Shown piece after piece: positions 17,496 through 26,182 of a stretch of 64,000 bases of DNA. The DNA lies in NCBI RefSeq assembly GCF_030815415.1, contig NZ_JAUSWW010000001.1, positions 4,092,001-4,156,000 on the forward strand. The letters are read 5' to 3'. Source of the DNA: Streptomyces canus. GTDB lineage: Bacteria > Actinomycetota > Actinomycetes > Streptomycetales > Streptomycetaceae. The translations under genes and the position numbers were made by a program. Position 1 is the first letter of the stretch. Every line of letters begins with the position of its first letter. The notes beneath the pieces were generated by a model. It ran no database searches. It was not told the DNA's origin and worked only from the letters and a program-made list of their open reading frames with translations.

Positions 17496-17930
17496 TCACC
17501 GCAGGGCAGGCCTGCTCCACTCCCGCGCCCCCGCGGCCCGCATCAGCGCGACGGCCGCCTCCGGTTCCCCGGAGACCAGCGGATGCACCAGCTCGACGTA
17601 ACGGACCTGTCCGGCCAGCGACTTCCTCAGCTGCCGCAGACTGCGGGCGCCGAAGGAGACCGGGCTGTCGGCCACTCCCGCGGCGACTGCCAGCCTGCCG
17701 ATGCCGACCTTGCACTCGGTCAGCCCCGTCTCGCGGCAGGCGTGTATCTCGACGTCGCCGTCCCACAGGCCGAGGACGATCCGGTACCGCACGCCGGGAC
17801 CCGTGTAGGTCGCGACGGCGAGGTGCCGGTCCCGCTCCCCCTCGCCGGGTCCGCTCAGGCCCAGTCTCTCGGCGACGTCCGTGAAAGCCACTCGCACCTC
17901 GTCGAGGAAGGCCTCTGTTCCCGGAACCAT
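17496..17930 (-). CDS. Conserved hypothetical protein (144 aa)
   Basis: The ATG at 17930 is preceded by GGAGGG at good spacing, which rules out the longer Pro/Arg-rich frame upstream. The product begins MVPGTEAFLDEVRVAFTDVAERLGL. Its middle is strand-rich (VRYRIVLGLWDGDVEIHACRE), and it ends in a helical region with a basic surface (ARSLRQLRKSLAGQVRYVELVHPLV). It has no signal peptide or membrane helix. It lies 41 nt upstream of the 17062-17454 gene on the same strand, so the three leftward genes may form one unit. I do not recognise the family. Confidence 0.65.
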   Translation of the reverse strand: MVPGTEAFLDEVRVAFTDVAERLGLSGPGEGERDRHLAVATYTGPGVRYRIVLGLWDGDVEIHACRETGLTECKVGIGRLAVAAGVADSPVSFGARSLRQLRKSLAGQVRYVELVHPLVSGEPEAAVALMRAAGAREWSRPALR

Positions 17931-18009
17931 TCCCGCCCCCTCCGCCACACGGCACTGAAGACGGCTCAGCGTACCGACGCGAGGGCCCTCGTCTCGGCCC
18001 AATGAGTGA

Positions 18010-18030
18010 CCCCGCGGAAAGCCCGCGGGG
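18010..18030. promoter_or_regulatory. Inverted repeat CCCCGCGG-N5-CCGCGGGG between divergent genes
   Basis: A perfect 8-bp palindrome with a 5-nt spacer lies between the starts at 17930 and 18062. Because it sits between divergent starts, a regulator site is more likely than a terminator. Confidence 0.35.
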
Positions 18031-18049
18031 CAACCGCCGGCCCCGCACC

Positions 18050-18055
18050 TAATCT
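18050..18055 (+). promoter_or_regulatory. -10 box (TAATCT) giving a leaderless transcript
   Basis: TAATCT ends 6-7 nt before the ATG at 18062 and there is no Shine-Dalgarno, so transcription probably starts at the A of the ATG. Confidence 0.5.
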
Positions 18056-18061
18056 GATGGC

Positions 18062-18472
18062 ATGTCAGATGAAGAGTCGTACGAGCTGCTCGGTTTCGAC
18101 AACGTCCTGCTGCCCGTGGGTGACCTCGGCGAGGCCGTCGGCTTCTACGAGCGCGCCGGGTTCGCGGTGGCGGTCCGGCACGAGGAGGCCGGGATCGCGG
18201 TACTGAAGGCCGGCGGCGAGATCCCGGGGATCCTGCTCCGGCAGGAGGAGGGGATCGGGCACCGTCCGCCGCCGTGGCCCGCCCCGCGCCTGTGGCTGGA
18301 GGTGCCGGACGCGCGCGTGGCGGCACGGGAGCTGCGGAACGCGGACCTCGAGCTGCTCGACGGGCCCTTCTCCACGGCCACCGGCTGGACCGTCGAGATC
18401 GCCGATCCGTGGGGCAACGTCCTCGGGTTCACGGACTACACCAAGCGGCCGGAGCTGGGACGCCGCCCCTGA
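18062..18472 (+). CDS. VOC (glyoxalase/bleomycin resistance) family protein
   Basis: This 136-residue single-domain vicinal-oxygen-chelate protein has the paired beta-alpha-beta-beta-beta modules. The first runs from FDNVLLPVGDLGEAVGFYERAGFAVAV; the second includes PRLWLEVPDARVAARELRNADLELLDGP and ends in the usual VEIADPWGNVLGFTDY. The final Glu that normally binds metal may be in TVEIADP. The N-terminal His of many members is replaced (FDNVLL rather than HvxL), so metal binding and substrate are unclear. The start is set by the ATG directly after a -10 box with no ribosome site (leaderless). The TetR gene follows 32 nt later and has its own leaderless-type start. Confidence 0.8.
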   Translation: MSDEESYELLGFDNVLLPVGDLGEAVGFYERAGFAVAVRHEEAGIAVLKAGGEIPGILLRQEEGIGHRPPPWPAPRLWLEVPDARVAARELRNADLELLDGPFSTATGWTVEIADPWGNVLGFTDYTKRPELGRRP

Positions 18473-18504
18473 GCGCACCCGCGTCACTGGTTAGGCTCTG
18501 CGTC

Positions 18505-19227
18505 GTGCCCGCGAACAGCGAAGAGGGCGGTACGCCCAGCAAGTCCGAGCAGACCCGCGCCCTGATCCTGGAAACGGCCATGCGGCTGTTCCAGGAACGC
18601 GGCTACGACAAGACGACGATGCGGGCCATCGCCAAGGAGGCCGGGGTCTCCGTCGGGAACGCCTACTACTACTTCGAGGGCAAGGAGCACCTGATCCAGG
18701 GCTTCTACGACCGGATCGCCGCCGAGCACCAGGTGGCGGTCCGGGAGGTCCTGGAGCGGGAGAGCGACCTGGAGGCGCGGCTCGCCGGTGTGCTGCGGGC
18801 ATGGCTGGACATCGCCACGCCGTACCACGAGTTCGCGGTGCAGTTCTTCAAGAACGCCGCCGACCCGGACAGCCCGCTCAGCCCGTTCTCCCCCGAGTCG
18901 GAGCACGCGCGCGTGGAGGCCATCAGCGTCCACCGCGACGTGCTGGCCGGTACGAGGACCAAGGTGCCGGAGGATCTGCGGGATGTGCTGCCCGAGCTGA
19001 TGTGGCTCTCGCAGATGGGGCTCGTGCTCTATTGGATCTTCGATCGGACCGAGGGGCGCGAGCGGAGCTACCGGCTCGCCGAGCGCGGCGCCCGGCTCAC
19101 GGCGCGCGGGGTCGCGCTGGCCCGGTTCCGGGTGCTGCGGCCGCTCGTGCGCGAGGTGCACGAGCTGTTCACGGACTTCCTGCCGGGGATGACGAAGATG
19201 ATGCCCGACCCCGGCAGGAAGCCCTAG
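18505..19227 (+). CDS. TetR family transcriptional regulator
   Basis: This is a 240-residue regulator. After a short disordered N-terminus (PANSEEGGTPSKS), residues 15-60 form the TetR DNA-binding domain: TRALILETAMRLFQERGYDKTTMRAIAKEAGVSVGNAYYYF, with the recognition helix ending in the classic N-x-Y-x-Y-F. The C-terminal ligand and dimer domain is helical and ends LFTDFLPGMTKMMPDPG. The GTG at 18505 is preceded by TAGGCT at 7-nt distance and no Shine-Dalgarno, which suggests a leaderless mRNA. The gene is convergent, by 10 nt, with the MMPL exporter gene. TetR regulators adjacent to MMPL genes often repress them. The likely operator would be in the region 21656-21814, which holds GTCGGTCGGT. 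Confidence 0.88.
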   Translation: MPANSEEGGTPSKSEQTRALILETAMRLFQERGYDKTTMRAIAKEAGVSVGNAYYYFEGKEHLIQGFYDRIAAEHQVAVREVLERESDLEARLAGVLRAWLDIATPYHEFAVQFFKNAADPDSPLSPFSPESEHARVEAISVHRDVLAGTRTKVPEDLRDVLPELMWLSQMGLVLYWIFDRTEGRERSYRLAERGARLTARGVALARFRVLRPLVREVHELFTDFLPGMTKMMPDPGRKP

Positions 19228-19237
19228 GAACCCCGCG

Positions 19238-21655
19238 TCAGTTCACCGAGTCCAGCTCGCCCTCGACCAGCTCCACGTCGTACACCAGCGGCCCCTCGCT
19301 CACGACCACCTGACTCGCGCGCGAGCCGTACGAAGGCGCCGAGGCCGACAGCAGATACGTGCCCGGGGCGGGCACCGACACGATGTACGAGCCGTCCGCC
19401 AGGGACACCACCCGGTCCAGCTGGCGGCCGCCCCTCGACAGCAGCGTCACCGCCGCCCCCGCGACCGGCTCGCCGTCGGTGTCCCGGACGATGCCGTGGA
19501 CGACGGACGCCGGACCGTCGTCCTCGGCGGGAGTCTCCGTGACAGCCTCTTCCCTGGGCTCCACCGCCAGATGCGGCAGCCGCCTCTCCAGCCCCTCCGG
19601 CAGCCACCAGTTGGACTTGCCGAGCAGATGCATCGCGGCCGGCACCAGCGCCGTACGCAGGATGAACGCGTCCAGGGCGACCGCGGCCGCGAGGCCGATG
19701 CCCGCCATGGCGCCCTCCATGTCGCCGCTGAGGACGAACGCGGAGAAGACACAGATCATGATCAGGGCGGCGCAGTTGATGACCCGGCTGGTCTCCGCCA
19801 GGCCCACCCGGACCGCGCGCGCGTTGTCCTTCGTGTGCACCCACTCCTCGTGCATCCGGCTCACCAGGAACACCTGGTAGTCCATCGAGAGGCCGAACAG
19901 CAGGGAGAGCATGATGACCGGCAGGAACGCCGTGATCGGGCCCTCCTTGCCGATGCCGATGAGCTCCGTCCCCCAGCCCCACTGGAAGATCGCCACCAGG
20001 ACGCCGAAGGACGCTGCCGCCGCGATCAGGTTCATCAGGGCGGCGGTCAGCGGGACCACCAGCGAGCGGAACGCCACGAGCAGCAGCAGGAAGCCCAGCG
20101 AGATGATCGCCGCGACGAAGTACGGCAGCCGCTCGCCGGTCACGGACGCGAAGTCCTTGAAGACGGCCGTGACACCGCCGACGTGGGCCTCGGCGCCGGA
20201 GGCGGGGATCACGTCGTCGCGCAGCCGGTCGATGAGCTGGTCGGTCTTCTCCGACTGCGGTGAGGTCGTCGGGACGACCTGGATCAGCGTGACACCGTTC
20301 GCGGGCGGTACGGCGGCCACCTGGGCCACGCCCTCGGTGGACTCGATACGGGAGACCAGCCCCTGTGCGTCGCCTTCGGAGACGACCACCTGGAGCGGGC
20401 CGTTGAAGCCGGGTCCGAAGCCCTCGGCGAGCAGGTCGTAGGCCTGCCGGGTCGTCGTCGACTCCTGGTGGTTGCCCTGGTCGGTGGCGCCGAGCCGGAT
20501 GGAGAGCACGGGCAGCGCCAGGATCACCATGACCACGAGGGCCAGCCCGGCGACCGCGCGCGGGCGCTTTTGGACATACGCCGACCAGCGCGCCGCGAGT
20601 CCGCTCGTGAGCTCCGGCTCCGGTCCCGTGGCGGCGAGCCTGCGCCGCTGGCGGCGGCTGAGGACGCGCATGCCGAGGAGGCCGAGGAGCGCGGGCAGCA
20701 GGGTGACCGCGGCCAGCACGCTCAGCACCACCGTCAGCGAGGTCGCGATGACCACGCCGTCCAGGAACCGCATGTTCATCACGAGCATGCCGGCGAGCGC
20801 GATGCACACCGTGCCGCCCGCGAACAGCACCGCGCGCCCGGAGGTGTTGAGCGCGACGACCGCCGACTCCTCGGGCTTCATGCCCCGCAGGATGCCGCGG
20901 CGGTGCCGGGTCACGATGAACAGGGCGTAGTCGATGCCGACGCCGAGACCGATCAGCGAGCCGAGCAGCGGCGCGACTTCGGGCACGTCGGTGACATGGC
21001 TGAGCAGCGACGTCGCCATCAGTCCGGTGCCGAGGGCCGCGATGGCGACCACCAGGGGCAGCAGCATCGCGAAGAGCGAGCCGAAGGCCAGGAAGAGCAC
21101 GACCGCCGCGGCGACGATGCCGACCATCTCGGCGATGCCGGTCGGCGGCTCCTGGGTCCGGGTGATCGCCTGACCGCCCAACTCGACCTGGAGTCCGTCG
21201 CGTTCGGCCGCCTGCGCGGTGTCGACGACGTCCTCGACGAGCTCCTTGGGCACGGCGTTGGCCTGCTCGACGAACGTCACCTGGGCGTAGGCGATCCGCC
21301 CGTTCTCACTGATCTGCGCCGCGCCGCCGGCCGCGTAGGGGTCGGTGACCTCGCCGACCCCCTTCATCGCGCCGATCTCCTTCAGCGCGGGCTCGATCCG
21401 CGACCGTACGGACTCGTCCCGCACGGAACCCTCGTCGACCTTCCACACCACCGTGTCGGTGTCGCCCGCGCTCTGCGGGAAGGCCTTCTCCATCAGGTCG
21501 TACGCGCGCGTGGAGTCCGTGTCCGGGAGCGAGAACGTGTTCGCGTAGTCCGTGCCCGCGGCGGAACCCGCGAAGCCCACACCGAACACCGTCCCCACCC
21601 ACAGCAACAGGACCACCAGCCGGTGCCGATAGCACCACCGTGCCAATGCCGCCAC
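19238..21655 (-). CDS. MMPL/RND family exporter with C-terminal carboxypeptidase-regulatory-like domain
   Basis: This is an approximately 805-residue RND-superfamily membrane exporter with two repeats of the MMPL fold. TM1 is near residues 13-33, followed by a large extracytoplasmic loop (DTDTVVWKVDEG...). A five-helix block near 170-330 contains GLGVGIDYALFIVTRHRRG, and the second loop and second block include LFGLSMDYQVFLVSRMHEEW. The two G-x-D-Y motifs are the proton-relay Asp-Tyr pairs. After the last helix a 75-residue domain follows, VHGIVRDTDGEPVAGAAVTLLSRGG...DGSYIVSVPAPGTYLLSASA, which is a transthyretin-like regulatory sandwich. I chose GTG at 21655 because GGGAG lies eight bases upstream; a TTG two codons earlier is less likely. 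Substrate is unknown; lipids or antibiotics are typical. Confidence 0.85.
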   Translation of the reverse strand: MAALARWCYRHRLVVLLLWVGTVFGVGFAGSAAGTDYANTFSLPDTDSTRAYDLMEKAFPQSAGDTDTVVWKVDEGSVRDESVRSRIEPALKEIGAMKGVGEVTDPYAAGGAAQISENGRIAYAQVTFVEQANAVPKELVEDVVDTAQAAERDGLQVELGGQAITRTQEPPTGIAEMVGIVAAAVVLFLAFGSLFAMLLPLVVAIAALGTGLMATSLLSHVTDVPEVAPLLGSLIGLGVGIDYALFIVTRHRRGILRGMKPEESAVVALNTSGRAVLFAGGTVCIALAGMLVMNMRFLDGVVIATSLTVVLSVLAAVTLLPALLGLLGMRVLSRRQRRRLAATGPEPELTSGLAARWSAYVQKRPRAVAGLALVVMVILALPVLSIRLGATDQGNHQESTTTRQAYDLLAEGFGPGFNGPLQVVVSEGDAQGLVSRIESTEGVAQVAAVPPANGVTLIQVVPTTSPQSEKTDQLIDRLRDDVIPASGAEAHVGGVTAVFKDFASVTGERLPYFVAAIISLGFLLLLVAFRSLVVPLTAALMNLIAAAASFGVLVAIFQWGWGTELIGIGKEGPITAFLPVIMLSLLFGLSMDYQVFLVSRMHEEWVHTKDNARAVRVGLAETSRVINCAALIMICVFSAFVLSGDMEGAMAGIGLAAAVALDAFILRTALVPAAMHLLGKSNWWLPEGLERRLPHLAVEPREEAVTETPAEDDGPASVVHGIVRDTDGEPVAGAAVTLLSRGGRQLDRVVSLADGSYIVSVPAPGTYLLSASAPSYGSRASQVVVSEGPLVYDVELVEGELDSVN

Positions 21656-21814
21656 GATCAACGCTCCCTATTTGTCGGTCGGTTGGTCCCCCAGGTCCTG
21701 GGCAACAAGACTGGCGCCGGCACGTGCGCGTGGACACCGGACAAGACCGACTCTCAAGGAACTCCAAAGCACCGAACCGCCCGGCTGTCAGTGGCTGCGC
21801 CGATACTGGGGGGC
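21656..21814. promoter_or_regulatory. Divergent promoter region, MMPL exporter / two-component system
   Basis: This 159-nt gap separates the leftward exporter gene and the rightward response regulator. It contains GTCGGTCGGT (21674-21683), a candidate TetR operator half-site. GATACT followed by a G-run lies just before the regulator start, giving both a possible -10 and a ribosome site. This is an inference from sequence only. Confidence 0.35.
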
Positions 21815-22504
21815 ATGACGACGGCCCCAGGCACCGTGCTGGTAGTGGAGGACGAGGAGAGCATCGCGGACGTCCTCGCCATCGCGCTGCGCTACCACCG
21901 GTTCGAGGTGATGATCGCGGGCACCGTCCGCGAGGCCCTGGCGCTCACCGAGCGCACCCGGCCCGACGTGGCGCTGCTCGACGTCATGCTGCCCGACGGC
22001 GACGGACGCGCCCTGGGACGCCGGCTGCGCGCCGAGCGCCCCGACATGGCGCTGGTGTTCCTCACCGCGCGCGACTCGCCCGGTGACATCGTCGGCGCCC
22101 TCGGCTTCGGCGACGACTACATCACCAAGCCGTTCAACATCGACGAGGTCATCGCCCGTGTCACCGCGGTGCTGCGGCGGACGCGCCACGCCGACGTGCT
22201 GCCGCAGCGGCCGCCCCTGACGTACGGCGATCTGGAGCTGGACGAGACGACGTACAGCGTCCACCGCGCGGGACGGTCCGTCGAGCTGACCCCCACCGAG
22301 TACGCGCTGCTGCGCTTCCTGGTGCGCAACGGAGGGCGGATCGTGCCGAAGGAGCAACTCCTGCGCCACGTCTGGCAGTACGAGCACACCCCGCCCGAGT
22401 CCACGATCGTGGAGACCTACATCAGCTATCTGCGGCGCAAGCTGGACGCGCTGGGGCCGCCGGTCATCACGACCCGGCGCGGTGTCGGATACGGGCTCGC
22501 ATGA
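21815..22504 (+). CDS. OmpR/PhoB family response regulator
   Basis: This is a 229-residue DNA-binding response regulator. The receiver domain (1-120) has the acidic pocket in VVEDEE, the phosphorylation site Asp56 in VALLDVMLPDGDG, the switch Thr in FLTARDS and Lys in YITKPFNIDEV. The winged-helix output domain (135-229) includes VELTPTEYALLRFLVRNGGRIVPKEQLL and ends ETYISYLRRKLDA...TTRRGVGYGLA. A G-run precedes the ATG at 21815. Its stop overlaps the kinase start (ATGA), so the pair is translationally coupled. The neighbouring exporter is a possible target but nothing in the sequence proves it. Confidence 0.95.
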   Translation: MTTAPGTVLVVEDEESIADVLAIALRYHRFEVMIAGTVREALALTERTRPDVALLDVMLPDGDGRALGRRLRAERPDMALVFLTARDSPGDIVGALGFGDDYITKPFNIDEVIARVTAVLRRTRHADVLPQRPPLTYGDLELDETTYSVHRAGRSVELTPTEYALLRFLVRNGGRIVPKEQLLRHVWQYEHTPPESTIVETYISYLRRKLDALGPPVITTRRGVGYGLA

Positions 22505-23931
22505 GGTTTCCCCGCACCCTGTCCCGGCACTCGCTGCGCGCCCGGCTGACGCTGGCGAACGTGGCGCTGCTGGCGCTCGGCATCGTCGCGGCGACCGCGG
22601 TGAGCGTGATGGGCATGCGGTACTACCTGCTGGACCAGATCGACGGCGAACTCGACCAGACGCGAAAGTCGCTGGGCGGTTCCCAGCTCACGCTGGAGAT
22701 GATCGAGGGCCTCACCGACCTGGCGATCGTGCGCGAGCAGTTCATGCGGCAGAGCGTGGAGGAGACCCGGCCGGACGAGCTCCTCACGCTCGTCGACGAG
22801 CGGGGTGACACGCTCTCCCTGGCCGGATACTCGCCGAGCGAGGTCCAGCGGGACTTCGCGGCCGCCGTGGGCGATCCGCGCGTGCTGGCCACCGACACCG
22901 AACCGCACGACATCCGGGTGGGCGGCGACGCCTACCGGGCGACCGCGACCCGCCTCGCCGACGGCACGTACGTCCTGCTCGCCACCTCCACCGAGGCCGT
23001 CCACAGAGGTGTCGCCAAGGCCGTCAAGCTCGATCTCGCCATAGGCACCCTGCTGCTGGCGCTGCTGGCCTGTCTGACGATGTTCAGCGTGCGGCGCCGG
23101 ATGCGGCCGCTGGAGGACATGGTGGAGACCTCGTCGGCGATCGCCGAGGGGGATCTGACCCGGCGGGTGCCGTCCAGCCGGGAGGCCACGCTGGAGGTCG
23201 AGCAGCTGCGCGTCGCCCTCAACTCCATGCTCCAGCAGGTGGAGTCGGCGTACCGCACGCGCGAGCGCAGCGCGTCCCAGCTGCGCCGGTTCGTCGCCGA
23301 CGCCTCGCACGAGCTGCGCACCCCGCTGTCGGCGATACGCGGTTATCTCCAGCTGTACGACAAGGGCATGCTGCGGGAGGAGGCCGAGCGCAAGCGGGCC
23401 TGGGCGCGGGTGATGGCGGAGGCGGACCGGATGGGGCGGCTGGTGGACGAGCTGCTCACGCTCGCCCGCCTGGACCAGCAGCCCGAACTGCGGTTCCGCA
23501 ACGTCGATCTGAGCCGTCTGGTGCGGGACGCCGCCGAGGACCTGCGGGTGCAGCAGCCGGACCGGCCCGTCAGCGTCGGCGCCGAGGGCGCGCTGCTGGT
23601 GCACGCCGACGAGTCGGGGCTGCGGCAGGTACTGGGCAACCTGGTGGGCAATGTGCGCACCCACACGCCCGCCGACGTGCCGGTGCGGCTCGGGGTGGAG
23701 CGGTCGGACGGGGTCGTACGGCTGTGTGTCGAGGACGAGGGTCCCGGGCTCTGCGACGAGGACGCGGCGCGTATCTTCGACCGGTTCTTCCGGGCCGGCG
23801 GGGGCGCGGGGAGCGGGCTCGGCATGGCGATCGTGCAGGGGGTCGTACAGGCACACGGCGGGCGGGTGGCGGTGCGGACGGCTCCCGGCGAGGGGCTGAC
23901 GGTGACGGTCATCCTGCCGGCGCGCACGTAG
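22501..23931 (+). CDS. Sensor histidine kinase
   Basis: This 476-residue membrane kinase partners the preceding regulator. Helix 1 is at about residues 14-37 (LTLANVALLALGIVAATAVSVMGM), followed by an extracytoplasmic sensor of about 135 residues and helix 2 at about 178-199. A HAMP domain (RRMRPLEDMVETSSAIAEGDLTRRVP) follows, then HisKA with FVADASHELRTPLSAIRGYLQ, where the phospho-acceptor is His270. The HATPase has VLGNLVGNVRTHTP (N box), VEDEGPGL (G1), FDRFFRA (F box) and GSGLGMAIV (G2). All catalytic boxes are intact. The stop codon directly abuts the stop of the convergent ATPase gene, leaving no room for a separate terminator. Confidence 0.95.
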   Translation: MRFPRTLSRHSLRARLTLANVALLALGIVAATAVSVMGMRYYLLDQIDGELDQTRKSLGGSQLTLEMIEGLTDLAIVREQFMRQSVEETRPDELLTLVDERGDTLSLAGYSPSEVQRDFAAAVGDPRVLATDTEPHDIRVGGDAYRATATRLADGTYVLLATSTEAVHRGVAKAVKLDLAIGTLLLALLACLTMFSVRRRMRPLEDMVETSSAIAEGDLTRRVPSSREATLEVEQLRVALNSMLQQVESAYRTRERSASQLRRFVADASHELRTPLSAIRGYLQLYDKGMLREEAERKRAWARVMAEADRMGRLVDELLTLARLDQQPELRFRNVDLSRLVRDAAEDLRVQQPDRPVSVGAEGALLVHADESGLRQVLGNLVGNVRTHTPADVPVRLGVERSDGVVRLCVEDEGPGLCDEDAARIFDRFFRAGGGAGSGLGMAIVQGVVQAHGGRVAVRTAPGEGLTVTVILPART

Positions 23932-24333
23932 TCAGGTGTTCGCCGGCACGAGGGCCCACACGGTCTTGCCGTGCCGCCCTCGGCTCCACACCCCCCATGC
24001 GGCGGCGACGGTCTCCACCAGATGCAGCCCGCGGCCGGCCTCCTCCCACTCCCCGACCACCCTGAGCCGGGGCTCCATCTGCCCTTCGTCGGACACCTCT
24101 ATGAGGCACGAGCCGTCGGCGAGCGCGGTCACCGCCACCTCGAACTCGCGTTCCAGCAAAGGCCCGTGGCGTACGACGTTCGTCGCCAGCTCGGACACCA
24201 GCAGTACGGCGTCCGCCAGCGCCGCGTCGTCGGTCCCGTGCCCCCAGTCGGTCAGATGGTCCCGCACCCGGCGCCGGGCGAGACCGACGGAAGCCGGGTG
24301 CCGGGGCAGCCGGAAGGAGTTGCGTCTCAACAC
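23932..24333 (-). CDS. RsbW-like ATP-binding (anti-sigma/HATPase_c_2) protein
   Basis: This 133-residue stand-alone GHKL ATPase is of the kind found in many copies in Streptomyces, often as anti-sigma factors or partners of SpoIIE phosphatases. Visible boxes are DAVLLVSELATNVVRHG (N box), LIEVSDEGQMEPRLR (G1 with the Asp) and EAGRGLHLVETVAAAWGV (G2). The C-terminus GRHGKTVWALVPA is the usual closing strand. The start is GTG at 24333, supported by GAGGAG upstream. The partner sigma or anti-anti-sigma factor is not in the neighbourhood. Confidence 0.88.
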   Translation of the reverse strand: MLRRNSFRLPRHPASVGLARRRVRDHLTDWGHGTDDAALADAVLLVSELATNVVRHGPLLEREFEVAVTALADGSCLIEVSDEGQMEPRLRVVGEWEEAGRGLHLVETVAAAWGVWSRGRHGKTVWALVPANT

Positions 24334-24429
24334 GTTTGCTCCTCACCCCGCCCACACCTCCGTCACATGGTGTTGCGTAGGGCTGTTACCCCGCGTCACA
24401 CCGGCGAATGTCAAAGCCGCGAGATCGCG

Positions 24430-25986
24430 TCAGATCCAGTTGAGCCGCCAGAGCCGGAAGACACCGGTGCCGTCCGAAAGATACTGGCCACCGCCGACGT
24501 CCTCGCTGGTCACCACGTACTCCTTGGCCTGCCAGAGCGGAATGACCGGAACATCTCGGGCGACGGCGTCCTGCAGCGACCGGAAGTCGTCCGTGGCGTC
24601 ACCGCGGTCCTCGAACCGCTGACTGGCCTGAATCAGATCGTCGACCCGGCCGCTGCTGTAGCCGGTGCTCATGGTTCCGTCGGTGCCGACGAGCGGGCCG
24701 CCGTAGGTGTCCGGGTCGGGGTAGTCCGCGACCCAGCCGACCGCGTACGCGTCGAGCTTGCCGCCGACCCAGCGCTTCTGGAAGTCGGTCCACTCGTAGC
24801 CCTTGACGGTCACCTTGAACAGACCGCTCGCCTCCAGCTGCCGCTTGATCTCCTTCGCCTCCTGGGCGGCGGAGGCGCGGCCGATGCCGTAGCCGTAGGT
24901 GAAGCGGACCGGCAGGCTCACTCCGGCCTCGGCGAGCAGGGCGCGGGCCTTCTGGGCGCTCTGTTTCGGGTAGGCGTCGAAGAACGCCGTGGTGTGGCCG
25001 GTGATGCCCGTCGGGATGAGCGAGTACAGCGGGTCCACGGTCCCTTCGTACACCGTGGCCGCCAGCCGCTCTCGGTCGATCAGCCAGGCCATCGCCTGGC
25101 GGACCTTGGTGTCGCGCAGCGGCGAGGAGGCGCGGGTGTTGAGGTAGAGGTTGCGGACCTCGGAGCTGTCGGCCTCGGAGACCCGCATGGTCGGGTCGCT
25201 CGGGTTCAGCTCGGCGAGCGTTTTCGGAGGCAGCTGCCGGGTGGCGGCGTCGACCTGCTTCTTCTCCCAGGCGCTGTCGAGGGCGTCGGCGTCCTTGTAG
25301 TAGCGCAGTTCGACGGGGCGTCCGGCGTCCTTGACCGCGCCCTCGTAGCGGCCGTTGGGCGAGAGGTCCGCCTTTTTGTTCTTCGTATACGCCGTCAGCT
25401 CGTACGGGCCGGTGCCGTCCACGCCGTTGTCGGTGCGCAGGCCGTCGGCCGGGTACTTGGTGCGGTCGACGATCGAGCCGGCCCCGGTGGCCACCTTGAA
25501 CGGGAAGGTGGCGTCCGGGGTGGACAGCCGGAAGGTGACGGTCAGGCCGCTCGCGGACACGGACTTGAGGGTGTCCAGCAGCGCGGAGGGGCCGACGTCC
25601 GACTTGATCTTCTTGACGCGGTCGAAGGAGTACTTCACGTCCTCGCCGGTCATCGCGCGCCCGCTCGGGAAGGCGAGCCCCTCCCGCAGCGTGCACCGGT
25701 AGGTGCGCAGATCGCCGCCGGTGAACGCACAGCTCTTCGCCGCGTCGGGCACCGGCTTCGCGCCGCCCGCGTCGAAGGTCAGCAGGGACTGGAAGACGTT
25801 GCTGAACAGGGCCCAGGACCCGGCGTCGTAGGCGCCGGCCGGGTCGAGTGACGTGACGACGTCCGACGTGCCCACCTTGATGGTCTTGCCCGAATTCTCC
25901 TGCGACGGCATCAGCTGCCAGCCGCCCACTCCGACGGCCGCCAACACCAGCAGCGTCGCGAGAATCCGTATGCGAACCGATCGCAT
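24430..25986 (-). CDS. Orphan peptide/nickel-type ABC substrate-binding protein (SBP_bac_5)
   Basis: This 518-residue extracytoplasmic binding protein belongs to the DppA/OppA class. A hydrophobic N-terminus (RILATLLVLAAVGVGGWQL) is not followed by a lipobox Cys, so it is anchored by an uncleaved helix or released. Family signatures include TSLDPAGAYDAGSWALFSNVF, DVKYSFDRVKKIKSD, KVRQAMAWLIDRERL and GWVADYPDPDTYGGPLV near the C-terminus. No permease or ATPase genes lie next to it, so it may use a transporter encoded elsewhere or have a sensing role. GGAGGG sits well before the ATG at 25986. The upstream leader contains a perfect hairpin (26025-26046). Confidence 0.88.
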   Translation of the reverse strand: MRSVRIRILATLLVLAAVGVGGWQLMPSQENSGKTIKVGTSDVVTSLDPAGAYDAGSWALFSNVFQSLLTFDAGGAKPVPDAAKSCAFTGGDLRTYRCTLREGLAFPSGRAMTGEDVKYSFDRVKKIKSDVGPSALLDTLKSVSASGLTVTFRLSTPDATFPFKVATGAGSIVDRTKYPADGLRTDNGVDGTGPYELTAYTKNKKADLSPNGRYEGAVKDAGRPVELRYYKDADALDSAWEKKQVDAATRQLPPKTLAELNPSDPTMRVSEADSSEVRNLYLNTRASSPLRDTKVRQAMAWLIDRERLAATVYEGTVDPLYSLIPTGITGHTTAFFDAYPKQSAQKARALLAEAGVSLPVRFTYGYGIGRASAAQEAKEIKRQLEASGLFKVTVKGYEWTDFQKRWVGGKLDAYAVGWVADYPDPDTYGGPLVGTDGTMSTGYSSGRVDDLIQASQRFEDRGDATDDFRSLQDAVARDVPVIPLWQAKEYVVTSEDVGGGQYLSDGTGVFRLWRLNWI

Positions 25987-26024
25987 CGGTGCCCTCCCCG
26001 GAGCCCTCTCGGCCCCCAGCGCAA

Positions 26025-26046
26025 GCGCCGCCTCCCCTGGCGGCGC
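26025..26046 (-). promoter_or_regulatory. Leader hairpin upstream of the binding-protein gene
   Basis: GCGCCGCC (26025-26032) pairs perfectly with GGCGGCGC (26039-26046) across a 6-nt loop, about 40 nt before the start codon. On the minus strand a TAGGTG-like -10 lies just beyond it. It would lie in the 5' UTR and could attenuate or stabilise the transcript. Confidence 0.45.
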
Positions 26047-26182
26047 GGCTCACCTAACCACACGCGTTTCAGCTCGGGGAAGAGGGATCTTGAGAGTTGA
26101 GAAAGTCATTGCCGCGAGGTGTTACCGCCGGGTTTCACAGGGCCCCCACAGCGTCCGCCGGGAGGGGTCACGGGCCTGCTTC

